DNA of 64,000 bases from positions 10,519,424 to 10,583,423 of the forward strand of contig NW_004454160.1 of NCBI RefSeq assembly GCF_000283155.1, in the 5' to 3' direction. Shown in pieces: positions 1 to 13,300 of the stretch; the first letter of the stretch is position 1, and each line of letters opens with the position of its first letter. This DNA comes from Ceratotherium simum simum (taxonomy: Eukaryota > Chordata > Mammalia > Perissodactyla > Rhinocerotidae). The notes below the pieces were generated by a model. That model searched no databases and was not told the origin of the DNA. It saw only the letters and a program-made list of their open reading frames with translations. Both the position numbers and the translations under genes were made by a program.

Positions 1-204
1 TCTCATGGGAATGTGGCTGGCTTCATGGGGGTGCCAGCCTCCCCTGGAGCCCACCCTGGCATCTACTCCATCCATGGCTTTTCCCCTCCCCTGGGGGGCC
101 ACAGCTTTGAGCCTGCCCCGGATGGCGACTATAAGTCTCCAAGCCTCGTCTCGCTAAGGGTGAAGCCCAAGGAGCCGCCCAGCCTGCTGAACTGGACCAC
201 GTGA
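1..204 (+). CDS. ALX3: ALX3 homeobox protein, C-terminal part of last exon (partial)
   Basis: ALX3 is a paired-like homeodomain transcription factor of craniofacial mesenchyme and acts in the nucleus. Only the last 67 codons are in the window. They are read from the first base ([10 protein letters not shown]) to the stop TGA at 202-204. The tail includes the conserved YSIHGF block, the aristaless/OAR-like stretch S-P-S-L-V-S-L-R, and the end P-S-L-L-N-W-T-T. This matches the mammalian ALX3 C-terminus as I recall it. The homeodomain and earlier exons lie left of the window. ALX3 converges with STRIP1, as in human. Confidence 0.95.
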   Translation, partial: SHGNVAGFMGVPASPGAHPGIYSIHGFSPPLGGHSFEPAPDGDYKSPSLVSLRVKPKEPPSLLNWTT

Positions 205-1100
205 TTGGCTGTGTGGACACGCAGACTGAGCTGCCCACCCCCTTTTCCGTTCCCAGCTGCTCTCACCTCACCCCAGTTTGGGCGCCAGAGAGAACACTGC
301 CTCAAAGCCCCAGATGGTTCCTGGAGGCCCGGGCAGAGTGGCTGGGACCTCTCAGGCTCCTGCAAGGAACAAGCTAAGGAGTCTTTTGTCTTAGAATAAG
401 GTGGGGCTGCCCAGGAGAAAGGGGGATTCAAAGCAGGTAGGCCTCTTCCTACCACATACTGGGTCCCCTCACCCAGACTCTGGTCTAGAAGGAGGAAGAC
501 ATTGTCCTGCTTCCTTCAGACTTCATCCAAGTTTAACTGTCATCCCTCCAGCTGAAACAGCTTAACTGGCTCCTCATTCAGGGAACCCAAGAAAATGGGA
601 GGAGGAGGAGGACACAGGTTGAACTAGGAGGAGTTCCTTGTGACTTTGGGGAAACCAGTCTTGTATGACCACCTAGGACCGGCTTCACTTCCCCCTCCCA
701 CCACCAGGGGGCGTGCACCCAGTGTCTGGCACTGACAAGGGCCTGGAAGCCCCAGGTCAGTGTAAAAGGTGCCCATCTCCCCAGCTCCAGCCATCCCTTA
801 CTCCTGCCCTCTGCCCCCTCCTGCAACATGCTATGGAGTCCTCTTCCCCCTCCTAGGGGGCAGAAATTCCACCAGAAACCACCAAATATTTGGATTCTCT
901 TCCACGGAATCAAGCCAGAGCTATGCCATGGAAACCGTAAGCTCCCTTGATTTACTCATTGGATTGTTGCATGTTGGTAAGAATGAAACAGATTTCCACA
1001 GACTCTGAGCCCCTGAGATCTTGACCCCCACTTCTGTAAAGATCCTTTTGTAAAAAATGTGCTGCCCAGCATAATAATAAAGGTGGCAGTAGTTTTTTAT
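205..1100 (+). other. ALX3: ALX3 3' UTR with polyadenylation signal
   Basis: This non-coding stretch follows the ALX3 stop. A canonical AATAAA lies at 1076-1081, followed by a T-run and a GT-rich stretch (1092-1115), so cleavage is likely near 1095-1105. Its length of about 0.9 kb is reasonable for this gene. The exact cleavage site is inferred. Confidence 0.7.
1076..1081 (+). terminator. ALX3: ALX3 poly(A) signal AATAAA
   Basis: AATAAA is the first good signal downstream of the ALX3 stop and is followed by a T/GT-rich element. Confidence 0.7.
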
Positions 1101-2184
1101 ACCAGGTGATTGTGTATCCTCAGAGTTTGGCACTCAGTTGCTCTAGAGCTGGTCTGTGCCTGGGGTCCAGGCTGGCCAGGCCCTCCTGAGAGGCTGGCAG
1201 AGATCCAGGAGGCTAGGGGAAGGTGTGCCTGCAGCAAAGCCCCCAAGGCTGATGCATACCATGCCTGGCCCTATCACCTGCCCAGGGTCTCTGTGGCTTC
1301 AGCAGTGCAGGGAAGCAGTGAGGAGTCTAGCTCTAGGGCTGGGCTCATCTGGAGGGTAAAATTGGGGGTGGGAAAGGGAGTGAGAAAGCTGAGGTAAGCT
1401 GTGGCTGAACTGACAATAGAGGGGAGGCGGAATGGAAGACCAGGGAGCCCACCAAGGGCTCTGAGCTCCCCATGGGCGGGGACCCCAGGGCAGTGGGGGT
1501 GGGGCAGCTTCCTTCTCCCAGACGTCCCAGGAGCATATCTAAGCTGTGGGGCAGAGACAAAAGCCAGGACTCTTTCTTGTGGTTTCAGAGTATTACCCAT
1601 TCTATCCTTCATCCTCACTTTCTGCCTTATCTCCACAGCCTGGAAGGCAGGAAACAAGCAGGCCTGGCCCTCCCACCCTCCCGGTAAACACAACCACATT
1701 GCTCAGAGGAGCTCAGCCTTAGCTAGCAGCCCACCCCGCACCTCTTCTTCCAGGCACAGAAAAACCCAAGCACCAAGACACCATGAGCCATGCTTATTCT
1801 CAAGGAGGGTGCAAGTCCCCCATCAGATTGGATTTTCCAGCCAAGACAGTCACTGTGACAAGGCTCAAGCATCCCTCAGAGTGTCTTCCCTCTTCTCTGT
1901 CCTTCATTTGAGGGCCTGGCTTCTGGTGATTTCTCTCCTCTGTACTGACGCTGGCTCTAAGGTCCTGGTGTGAGCCCTGTGTTCAGCAGGAAGGGAGCAG
2001 TCCGGGTAGTAGGAAGAGGCAGCCCCAGCTACCTCCGATGAACAGAACCACCCTCCTCCAGCTGGTCAATAATGAACAGGGGCTCAAACCCACATTCTAA
2101 CTCCAGGGCTAAGAACACTGCACTAGAAGTTTCTTCACCCAAGGAGTGGCCAGTAAAGTTTTTGATTTTCTGTCTTACAAGTCA

Positions 2185-2330
2185 GCGAGATGCAGAGAGA
2201 GATCCATTTGTTCTACGAATATTTATTGAGTGCCCGCTCTGTGCCAGGCATTGTGCTGGTGCCAGAGATAGAGCGATGGTCAAGAAAAACATGATTTCCT
2301 CTCTCTCACAACTTAGAAAGGGAGAGACGG
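2185..2330 (-). repeat. LINE/L2 3'-end fragment
   Basis: The phrase 'tatttattgagtgcccgc' followed by 'tgtgccaggcattgtgctgg' is the reverse complement of the well-known L2 3' terminus. The flanking sequence fits loosely. Confidence 0.7.
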
Positions 2331-3844
2331 AGAGAAGGAAGAGGAAGGGATCTGTGAAAGTCCGAGCACAGGAAGCAGAAGTGGGGAAGAGACAGATGCG
2401 AGAAGAAAATAAAGTCGAGCCAGAGATCAATGCAGCAAGAGTGGAAGGGGCGGGCAGGAGCCGGCCCTGTGCGGGAGGGAGGCCCTGCAGGGGGAGGACA
2501 CAGGGAGGCCAGAGACCAGCTACTGGCTCCCATCCAGGGGCATCTGCCCACAGCTCATATTTTTCTGTCCAGTGACAGCTAAATGAAGAGAAAGCTAACT
2601 TTACAACCGCCCACTTCACACATAATGAATATGAATGGGCATCTCGGAGCCTGTTCCCTGGGATTATCTGTGAGCTGATGGGTTCTCCCACTGACTGGGC
2701 CATCCCAGCCGGCCTGTCCCCTGGCTGGGACATGGGCAGCCCTTCCACCTGCTTTCCATTAGCTGCCCTTCCATCCTCCCCTCCTCCTCCACACCCTAGG
2801 CGTCTCACCCCTAAGACACAGCCCCCAGGTCTCCAGATGCCCCCGTCCCCAGCCTCACTCCAGAGGCTACTTCAGCCCTCAGCCTAGGCCTCATGTTTCC
2901 CCAAGGCCAGGCTGGGGATCTGGTCACCCTTTCTGAAAAAGGAAAAGGGAAGTGGCCCCACCTGGAATCCCAACTTTAAGAGAGTTGCTAGGCTCAATCT
3001 CCCTTTCACCCCTCTTCTCCACCCCAGTGAGGCCCACCCAGAGAAGCCCTAAATCTTGGTCCCAGCAGGGGCATGGACACCAGGGCCCAGAGAGAAGGGC
3101 CCTAGCCAGTGGGCCCTTCAGTCCAGGCTTCCAGCCTCAGTCGAACATAGAGAAATGCTTCTCATTAGAGGCATTCAATCTTCGTTACCCGCCTCCCCGA
3201 ACCATTTACACATCAATCTGAATTACAACCTAGAAGTGGACTCTCCAGACAGGAACAGAGCCCAACATCACCAGAAACTGGGCATTTCCTGTATCCAGCA
3301 GGAGTACATACCTCACCCCTGCCCCAGCCTCATCCTAGCCATTTTCACCAGGGGGGTCAAGAAGCACAAAGTGTCCTCTCTTGGAGCCCTTGTTCCTGAT
3401 GCTGGAGCCCCCTCCCTTCCCACTCGACAACTGCATGACCCCCCACCCAGTCTCTTCTCCAGTAGGAGTGCACTAGCTGGGACCAATGGGACCTGTGTGG
3501 CCCTGCAGATGTCTGTCTCAGTACCTATCACATTTTGCTCTTACTTGCTTTTATGGCCATGTCTCCATCAACTGTGAGCTCGTCAAGGAAAGTGAGCGAG
3601 TATGGTGTCCTATTCACCTGGACACCTGGAACGGGGCCAGGCCCAGGACAGGCCTTCATGGTCTGATGGCAGGGTTGCTAGATGAGTGGCTGACTCTTTT
3701 GAGAGGGTTCTGTATTCAGAGCAGTGAGCTAAGGATGAGAGATATAAGAAGGCCTAAGACATGGTTCTGGTCCTTGAAGGGGGTCTCTGTTTTCCAGGGG
3801 ACACAGGAAATAGATGCAAATTCATAGAAGGTTAGAGTTGGAAG

Positions 3845-4085
3845 GGCCATTAGCAACACCAAGAATAGCTGCCATTTATTTATTAGCTGTGTCGTTTCTT
3901 GTCAGCCAGGTATGTAGATCCATTATCCATTTCCTTATTCAGCCCTCAAAACCACCTTGCTATTATTAAACCAATTTTTACAGTTGAGTCACCTGAGGCT
4001 TAGAGCTTGCTCAAGGTGCCTCAGTGAGTAAGTGTCAGAGCCTGGATTGAAAGTCAAGGCTGTCTCACTCCCAAAGGGTGCAACC
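3845..4085 (-). repeat. MIR SINE
   Basis: The sequence resembles the MIR reverse complement: 'tttttacagttgagtcacctgaggctt', then a 'ctcaaggtgcctcagtgagtaagtgtcagagcctgg' block. Confidence 0.75.
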
Positions 4086-4537
4086 CCCTTGTTTTATAGC
4101 CTGAGGCTGACTGCCAAGTGCAAATGAATGGCACAGCTACCACTTCTCTAAGCGGTCAGTTCATTAGAGGACAGACAGGAAGCCAGCCTCCCAGGAGATA
4201 AGCCTCACAGGTAAGACAGGGGCAGCCACACATGAGTCCTCTGGGACCCAGGAGAGTAAGACACTCAGACTCAGGCTGAAAAGGAAGAAAAGAGAGCCCC
4301 CAAGTTACCTTGAGGAGGGCACATTTGGGGCACAGTGGAGGCTAGGCCAAGGCCAAGCTTGGGTGGCCTAAAGCAACTGACATTTGCCAAGAATCTTCTT
4401 GCCAGGGACCATGCTTGAGCAAATACTAAGTACTGACTAAGGTGAATAAATGAGCAAATGAATGCACTGTGGTAAGTGCTGGGGGATAACAATGATTAAT
4501 AGAGAAGGGGCGGGGCGGGGGGTGGACGCATACACAC

Positions 4538-4745
4538 TTTGCAAACAGAGACCTGGATTTGCATCTGGGCTCTGGCTCTCTTATTTTATGACCTTGGGCA
4601 AGTTCTTTACCCTTTCTGTGCCAGTTTCTCATCTGCACTGTAATGGTATTACTTTTTAGGATTATTATTAGCAACAAGATATTATACATAAAGTGCTTGG
4701 AGCAGTGGCTGGCACATGATAAGCACACAACATTTGCTGGCTATT
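4538..4745 (+). repeat. MIR SINE
   Basis: Forward MIR core: 'gaccttgggcaagttcttta', 'tgccagtttctcatctgc', then 'gtggctggcacatgataagc'. Confidence 0.8.
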
Positions 4746-5186
4746 GTGTGGAAAATGAGCTTTTGAGAAGCATGGATATTGGGCCTGGTACCTATTTGGC
4801 ACCCAGAAAGAGGTAACTCTCTTGATTAACAAGGGACAGTTCTCATCCTCAGGGCGACACAGCCACGGGGTAATCCGTCCCTCACTGGATTGAAGGAGCA
4901 CTGGACCCTGAGCCTGGTTAGCAAATTTTAGGTAACTTAACCATTTACAAAGGGCCTTCATATACCCTGCCCATCTCATGACCCAGATGAGATATAAAGC
5001 CACAGAGACTGGATGGCCACTTGCTCCAAAAGATATTTCTGTACAAAGGTGGGGGTTCAAATGGCCAATCTGCCAGGAGCACACTTCTGGGCCAATCCTG
5101 GCCCCACAGATGCAGGGATTCACCTCCCCAGGCTTTATGGCCCTTGCAGCTTTGATATTCTGTCTTCTTTTTTGCGCAGATTCATG

Positions 5187-5247
5187 TATAGATGTTTATA
5201 GACCTTTGCAAACCAAGAGGAAAAATGGCACCTCTGGTTAAGGGAAG
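5187..5247 (-). repeat. direct repeat copy of a STRIP1 3' UTR segment
   Basis: This 61-bp stretch matches 6490-6550 without gaps, with about five differences by eye. It lies about 1.2 kb beyond the inferred STRIP1 poly(A) site, in the same orientation. It matches no repeat family I know, so it looks like a local duplication. Confidence 0.7.
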
Positions 5248-6394
5248 CTTCAGAGGATGGAGTGGGGAAATAAAAAAAAGGGGTAGGAGGACAGAGCCTC
5301 AGCCAGGCAGGTTCAGTGAGCCAGGCTGCCTGGTGGAAGAAGAATGTGAATCTCAAGATACATACTTCCTATTGGTCCTGGCAAGAAAGAGCATAAAATC
5401 CATCATGCACACACGAATTATGTCAAATTCCCTTGTCCCATGCAAGTTACTTTGTGGCAAAAGGCCAATCACAGGGATTTCCCATCTCATAGACTATGTT
5501 ACTTACATAAGGAGTACACTGCTGGCTCCCACCCTGCTGCTCCTAAGCTGGAAGCCCAGCTCGGGGCCTGGACTGAGGCTCAGCAGAAGCCAAGCCAGGC
5601 AGGCAATGAAATGGAAGAACCAACAAAGAAGAGATTTCCCCTAAATATATTTCCTTTGTAAGTCAAGACCCCTTGGAGACTTAAGACCCCATACACATGG
5701 CCTATAGGTAAGATAAGGGAACTTCAAGCAGTTCTGAAAAGGGAACCTCCTTTTACTAGCATCAGAGTATGGTAAGATGCTCAGAAGCAGAGCCTCAAGA
5801 TCGAGCTAACTGGAGGCAGACGTGTCCAGGGATCCGAGGCCAGGTGCAGGCTCCAGGAGGCCGCAAACTCACATCTACCACAAAGGTTTTCCTTACTTCT
5901 CCCTCAGCCACACAGGCTCCTGGGCCCTCTCACGCTCTCCTTCCCACTGTGAAGCTGACTCCTGATGGTCACATAAGCTCTGGGCACTAAGTCTACTCTC
6001 AGTCCCAACCACCTGCCCAGTGAGGGCCCAGAGCAGTCGACCCCCTCTCTGACCTAGGCCTTCCCTCCGTAGCCCTGAAACTGGTTTGGCTGAGGCCAGC
6101 TCAGGGTGTGATCCCGAGAAACCTGGGGCTCCTACTGCAATTACATCAGACCTAGGGGTGCAGGACAACTTGTTACTCTGGCAACCCAGAGCCCTGGAGC
6201 TGGGCTGGAGGAATCCCAGCTTGATGTGAGGAAAGAAGGCTTTGGATCCAAGTGCCAACTCCTCCCCTTCCCCCTGAGAAGGGAAGGTGGGCAGCTTGGC
6301 AGGGGACAAGTGGGTGACCTATCAATGCTGGCAAGAAAACCCACTTTCTAGACCCGGAAGAGATAGTCAGGGGCCATATTTCCTGCAGCAAGGC

Positions 6395-7125
6395 AATGGG
6401 GACTGTTTTTGCTTCCTTTTAATGTAAACTGAATACACAAACACATTAAAAACCCCAGCATGACACAAGAGAGTACACACAGATGTATATATAGATATTT
6501 ACAGACCCTTGCAAACCAAGAAGAAAAATGGCACCTATGGTTAAGGGAAGGTTCTCTTCCTACCCCAACCCCTGTCCAAAACCAAAGTGCTGAGGCAGCT
6601 GCAGGAGCCTTTACAATGGCTTCTGGATGAAACTTAGCAGCAGGCTGGAATGACATCAGAAATCCCCCAAAGCAAAACCAAGATGCCCACTTTCTGGCCC
6701 TGGCCCTAATCCTAAGCCCTCCTCCTCGGTGAGCTGACATGCCAAGGATCTGCATGTCTCAGGAAGAGTCAGCGTGACCCTTGAAATTCACATACAATGG
6801 GTTCACAGCCCATCCCAGCTTTTTCCAGCCTTGAGCTGAATGAAAAATGAGCTACAACCAATCATGTCCAAGAGAAGAAGGCGAGGAGGAGTGAAGGAAG
6901 AGAGGATCCCAAGCAGAGAGATGAGCACTCCCAAGCAGGACACGGGGAATCAATGAGAGGCCAAACCTGGACTCACCCACCAGCCCAGTGCTGGCTAGGA
7001 AGGGCACAGTGGGGCTGTGCTGCCACCTGGAGGAGGATGGGAGCACTGCAGCAATGAACCAGGACAGTCCCTGGGGTACCTGGAGATCACCCCTTCTTTC
7101 CTTTTCAGTTCCCTGCCCAGGAGCC
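6395..7125 (-). other. STRIP1: STRIP1 3' UTR
   Basis: This is the non-coding tail from the STRIP1 stop (7126-7128) to the inferred poly(A) site near 6395-6405, about 0.73 kb. On the minus strand an ATTAAA signal is followed by GGAAGCAAAAACAG. It contains the 61-bp segment (6490-6550) that recurs downstream at 5187-5247. The end point is inferred. Confidence 0.65.
6418..6423 (-). terminator. STRIP1: STRIP1 poly(A) signal ATTAAA
   Basis: The plus-strand TTTAAT reads ATTAAA on the gene strand. It is the common variant signal, about 0.7 kb after the stop codon, and I saw no better AATAAA nearby. Confidence 0.6.
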
Positions 7126-7373
7126 TCACTGCAGCAGCTCTTCCCAGGAAATGGGCTTGGAGAAGACCTCCCTTTCTAACCAGAGGTCGTAGTTCATCTG
7201 GAAGTCCTCAGGGAGGTCTACCCGCTGGCCCAGGACACTCTGCAGACAGTTGTCCACTGGCAGGAAGTCTGGGTTGCTGTGGGCCCGGTCGTAGCGCCGG
7301 GCATTGAAGCGTTCAATGTTGGCACGGAGGGCACACTCCTCTGCCTGGAAGTCCCAAGGCCGGGCATCAAGAT
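7126..7373 (-). CDS. STRIP1: STRIP1 coding part of last exon (21)
   Basis: Residues 756-837, D-L-D-A-R-P-W-D through I-S-W-E-E-L-L-Q, then TGA (7126-7128). Acceptor TTTGTCCCAG; 248 nt coding, followed by the 3' UTR. Confidence 0.96.
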
Positions 7374-10300
7374 CTGGGACAAAGCAGGAAGACATGGTTA
7401 GAAGCCCAGCTCTTGTGGCAACTCCCCTGGGTTCACCACAGCTTAGGGACAGGCCGGCTAGACTAGGAATGTTGACTGTCAACCGGGAGCAGTAAACCTC
7501 CAAGCCTCATGCTCGGGAACACTGACAGGACTTCTTGCCTAGATGGAAAGAAAAGTCAGGTAAAAGGAGAAAAGCCAGATGTACAGAGAAAGAGGCTTAC
7601 ACTGCAGTGGGTGCGGACCCAGCACAGGCACAACATGCTTCTCTGAAAGTTATGCTCCTCCTGGCTCTCTGGGATCAGAGGCAGGAACCTGCAGATCCCC
7701 TCATTTGCTTACTCTCTCAATTCCCTGACCAGGTACTGTGTGCCACCCTGGATCTGCACAAATTCAAGGGGCATTGGTAATGCAGACACAGTCACTTGGC
7801 CATGGTGCCACAGGCCAGGAACTGCAACAGTGGGCAGCATGCTCAGGGAGCACCGGGAAGAAGAACATACTCTGCCCAGGAGGCTGAGGCGGCTGCCCAG
7901 AGGAGGAGAGAGCACCTGTGCAGACACAGGACAGTGAGGGGGTATAGGAGGCACCCTGACAGGAGAAGGAACAGAAGCGGGGGACAACATGGCTAACATG
8001 CATGGATTGAGTGCTCTGTGTGCCCACAGCCCTGGGTGTGATGGAGGCTGAGCTGAAGAGAAGCTGGGTCAGATTACAGAAGGGGAGAAGGAGGGAGGAT
8101 AGTGGGCCTCACACACCTTGCTTAAGAGTTTAGCTCTAATTCTAAGGGAAACTGGAAGCTAATGAACGATTTTACTCAAGGAGGTAACACCATCAGATAT
8201 GCATTTTGAAAAGATCACTGGGGCAAAGTTTGAGGCACTGATGGAGGGAAAGAAACTGGAGGCAGGGAAGCCATCGGTAGCTGTGAGAATTTTGGTGGCC
8301 AGAACCAAGGCAGTTGCAGCAGGGAGAGAAAAGAGGGGCCAGAGTCTTGTGACAATTTCTGGAAAAGGAATGACTTAGAGAGGAGGGACAGAAGAAATGG
8401 GGGATGACCACAGAAGCCAAGCCTGGGGAGCTTCTCAAAGTCCTTCCTAGAGCTCTCATCCTGATGCTACAAAAGCAGGAGCTGGGCCTTTCTGCGTTCC
8501 TCAGAGGTGAACGTCACCCCTTTCCCTACACCTCTACCTCCACCCCGCTTCGTGCCAGAGCCGCACCGTTGCCGTAGGCCCAGTCGTCGTTCAGCCGATG
8601 CCGCACCTTCTGGTAGATGGCCGACATTGTCTTCATGTTGCTCTTCCGCCACTGCCGCCCCAGATACTTGGTCTGCACCTTAAGCAGCTTCAGCACATAG
8701 AGCTGCATCATGGCCTGTTTCACCTTCAGGGCCCGCTTCAAGATGGGGGCCGACTTGAACACCACCAGCATCTGGGAAGGGGCACAAGAGAGGCCCAAGT
8801 CGAGGGGGGAAATAAATGCCTGCACTACCACCCTGCTGCCCACCCTTTTTGGGATTATGGGCAGGGTGACCAATTGTCCCAGTTTCCCCCAGACTGAGGG
8901 GTTTCCTGGGACATGGAACTTCCACTGCTAAAAACAGGAGAGTCCCAGGCAAACCAGAATGGTTGATCACTCTAATTATGTGTCATTTTGGAATCTGAAG
9001 CAAGCTAATTCCTTCACCAGAAATATTCCTATGTGCAAGTACATACAATTTCACAGGATTCATGGACCTCCCGATCCCAAAGGCATCCACAGGCCCAGAG
9101 TTAAGGGAGACTCCCAGAACCCTGGTTATACTACCACTGGAGATTAAGATATGGGAAAATCCCTTCTGTAAGTGTGGATTTGTCTCAGTGCACGACTGAG
9201 CCTCTTCCAGCTGCCAGTCCAACTCAAGACACCAGGAATCAGCCCTTAAAATGCAACGATGTGGCTACAGGAAAGAGAGGCGAGGAGGATGTAGCTGCAG
9301 CAGCAAGCCCACACTGGGGACTCCCTGCTCCCTGTGTGAAGGGGACAGTACAAGGCGTGGCACTCTGCTTTGGGCTCCAAGTGTCATGCCTGCTGACTGA
9401 GCCGACTCACCATCGTCCTTGAATGCTTCCATTTTGTCAGCTTGTTCAAGATCCGAAGCAGATTGATACAAGAGAAAAGGTTCCTCCAGCAAAACTGGTT
9501 ATTGTCACCTGCTTCCTGCAGGGAAAACCCAGGAACAATCACAACCCTCACAGCCGCAGGGTGCTGGGCAGCTTCCAAGGCCCTCACACATATAATCTCA
9601 GAACAGCTGGTCTCTACACCTGTACCAGGAACCCTCTCCTCTCAAGCAGCCCAGTTCTGGGGACACTCTATCCCACAAGTTGGCAAGTGGGGGGGTGGCT
9701 CCCTAGAATTTTCCTGCAGGAAACATGAAGCATGATATTGGGGGCTGTGGCTTCAGCCCCCACAACCTGGGGCACCCAGGCTGCCTCACAGCTGTGGCCT
9801 TGGAAAGTTCCAGTATAGGGAGAGGGAAGCAACTCTACCAGCTGAGCTCTAGGTCCACAGCCCCTGAAGACCATGCTCCTGGCGAACTAACCCCTATATC
9901 CAAATCTTTCCGTTCTGCAAGCCCTCTCCCTGGCTCTTCTATGCAATTACAGTACTTGAAACAGGTGCTCGGCAGTGACCTCATCTGTGAAGACACCTCT
10001 AGCCCTGGGCAGGCTCCCACCCCCAACCCTCACCCCACAGGCTCAGCTGGGGAGAGCCTAGCCACTTACCAGACTCTCTGCCGTCAGCTCTGGCAGCTCA
10101 TGCACCACGCAGTGAGGGTAATCCAGGACAGAGATGCTGCAGAGGCAAGAGAACCCAGGGGCCCACCATGAGCAAAGGCTGGGGCTGGCGAAGCAGCCAT
10201 GACAGGGCTGGCTCCTGGCTCTCCTCCCTGACTTGTTGGAGCGGAAGCAAGAATCTACCTTGTCTGCACCACCCTGGTTTCCCCAGCTACAAGATGAGGA

Positions 10301-13300
10301 GAGACTTGCTGTAAGAGAACTTGTAAGGTCCCTCTGTGGCCAGAGACCAGCTTATAATCTCATACGGGTTGGATACCCTGCTTTCCCCCAAACAATGAAT
10401 CTGGGGCTGGGGGAGGAGATTTCCCAAGGCAATTAATTTATGCCAAGCCCCCGCTAGAGACAGTGTCTGGCTAACAGCTAACCCTGTGTGTATCACACTG
10501 ATGAGTGGGCCCTGTCAGGTACATACAGATGGCACCAGGTAAGGGGAGGAGGAGGTAAGAGTCAGCAGAAAGGGCACTAGAGTGCACATGGCCCAGCTCC
10601 TCAGAGCCCGCGGCCCAGCTAGTCTCCTCAAAATAAAACCACAGAAGGACAGTAAGGGCAGTACTGGGATGAGAACCCTCCCACCCAGGCACAGACTGAG
10701 TCACCTGTCCCTAGACCAGCTGGACTCAGATTTGACACCCTGGCTTTCTCCACAGGCAGGAACCATGTCTCATTCATCTTTGTGTCCTGATGCCCAGCAG
10801 AGTGCTGGCTTGTAGGTGCTGAATGGGCTCAGTGGGAGAGGCCAGCTGGGAATCCTGCCGGCTGGCCATACCCACCCCTTCCTGGTCCCTGGTCCTTATC
10901 ACCTGTTCTTGGCAGTGATGTAGGACATGATGTTTTGATTGAAGAACTTTAGGATCAAAGGGATGCAGTTGGCAAACACCAGGTGCTGGGCCATGTATTC
11001 AAACTAAAATCAACAGATAAAAATAAGCAAGTGTGCCCCCTGGCACCTCACCCTCTTCCCTCCAGTGATAAAAGGCCTTGGTTGGAGCTCTGTGTATTAG
11101 AACATTCACGCAGAGCTCAAAGAGGCTCAAAGACCAAGGCCTCTGTTCTTTGGGCTGGAGGAGCAGCACAGCCTGAGGCCCTGGCCCAGTGGACAGTAAA
11201 CGAGGCCCTGCAGGTACCTGGTAGACGTGGTTCAACTTAAAGTGCTTGAGCAGCAGCAGTAGGACAGCAGAAATGGCCTTTACAATGACCTCTTTGTGGC
11301 GGTTTACATCCACCCCCAGCTTCATGCTCTGCAACACAGTGGTGCTGGAAACACAATTGCCCAGGTGAGCCACCAGCATGTGCAGCACCCCCTTTCCAGG
11401 TGCTCACAGGAGAGATGGGATTCCTGAGCCTTCCCCGGGCAAAGCAAAGGCTCCCACCTCACCACCCACCCCATGAACATCTCAGAGGTCAGGCCCAGGG
11501 CTCCTCCCACCCACCTCCCAAGCAGTCTAGCTCAGCACAGTTTGTTTCTTCTCCATGAGGCCCCAAACACATTCTTAACCTATTTCCCCACTTTTCCTCC
11601 AAAAATGAACTTCTCCTTTTCAAGATCTCCCCTAAGCTTCTACCACCAGATGAACATGTGTTCCTCAAGGTATGTTCTGTGGAATACCAGTACATTGAGA
11701 TGTTTCATGTTGTGGGGAAAAGGTTTTAGAGTCAGACAAATTTAGAAAGCACTGAGTTAAATCAGTTTCTTAATTCAGGACCTCTCACTATAAATCTTTA
11801 TAAGAGGAATTATAATAGTTGACTCTGTAACCTTTTTCCCAAGGACCATCATGACACTCACTCCCTTTGGGATCAGCCAATCCCTGCCTCCTCCCTCACC
11901 TGGCTATCACCGCCAGACTTGAGGGGCCCAGCCACCAGGGAGTAGAGCTCAGAGCTGGGTAGAACTGTCAGGTGGGCAAGGGATCAGGTCAAGGCCCAGC
12001 ATCTTCTCAAAGCAGAACACAATCTCAGTCTGTACTCTCACATCCAAGAGATCAGGTCAATGCCCCAGGGAAGAACTCCTAAGGATTTCACTATCACCCT
12101 GAGACAGTCACAAATATCCTGCCTGCCAATTCACTGGAGAACAGGAAAGACTCCACATCCAGCTCAGGTTCAGCTGTCGGCTGGCAAACTGTCCAGAAAC
12201 TAAGCCTACACGTCCTAGATGTCCTAATCACACAGCTTTCGAGGGAGGGTTTTGGGAAATGTTGAACATGGCCCAATTCATTTTACAGAGGAGGAAATGA
12301 CTTTCCCCAATTCACTCAGGCATACAGTCAGTGGCAGAGTCTATACCCAGTGGCCAGTCTATACCCTGGCCAACTGGACCAAGCCATCTTCCCAGCCAGT
12401 AAAACTAAATATTTTAATCCAGTACATTTTCTCTCTTCTGAGCAGGAATACCCTAAACTTAACCTGCAGAGAAGTTGGGCCAAAAAAAAGAAACCAATCG
12501 AGCAAACGGTGGGATAGAGAGGAAATCACTTCCCCTTTCACCTCTATTCTGCTGCCCTGGACCTGCTCCATTCACAGGAACGATACTCACGGCATCTCCT
12601 CGGGCAAGACGTCAGCTAGGATGTTGATTGAGTCTGTTTTGGCTTTTGAGGTGGGAGCTGCGGCCAGCAGGATCTTCAGCAGTGCAATCTGGGGAGGAGC
12701 GGACCATTCAGAGAGCAAGTATGAGAGAGCTCAGGACCAGAACTAAGCCCTGAGAGGGGGTCCTTCTGGAGGTGCTCAGGCAGCAGAAAGAGGGATTGAA
12801 GGAGACTGGCAGGGCATGCTCTCAAGGCCAGTGTAGCAGGGAGGGAGAGCCCATTGCAGGCACCTACTGCCCGGAGGGGTCCCAGACACAGAGCACTCTT
12901 GAGGAGGGGGCAACACCTCAAGAGGAGGAACACTCACCATGTACTGAGGCAGGCTGGGGAGCAAGCCTTGGTAGAGGGTTTCTGCAGGGACTTGCTCGAC
13001 TTCCTCTTCTCCCTTTTAACACAACGGGTACAAATACAAAACCCCAGTTGAGACTACAGTCTTCTGAGCCAGCTTGCTAGCTGGCTGGAGGAGAATCTCT
13101 AACTATTGAGGCAAATAATGTTGATAATGATAGCAAACCTTGAAAAACACGTGCCGGGCACTTTACTTCTAATAACTCAGTAAATCCGTCCTACAACTCT
13201 ATGAAAAAGGTACTATTATTATCCCCATTTTACAGGTGAGGAACCTAAAGCACAATGAGATCTAGTAACTTGCCTAAGTACTGCCCACTAAGTGGTGAAG

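Larger units (their letters stand above)
1105..6395. other. intergenic gap between convergent ALX3 and STRIP1
   Basis: No exon of a known gene was recognised here. The gap holds an L2 fragment, two MIRs (listed separately) and a copy of a STRIP1 3' UTR segment at 5187-5247. The open frames, up to 208 codons, have no recognisable protein and overlap repeats or GC-rich sequence. The rest is unassigned; enhancers for ALX3 could lie here but cannot be told from sequence alone. Confidence 0.6.

Noticed and set aside
1274..2808. Long open frames on both strands (141-208 codons) between ALX3 and STRIP1
   Set aside because: No recognisable protein, overlap with an L2 relic, GC-rich composition that lengthens frames by chance, and no supporting splice or poly(A) structure.
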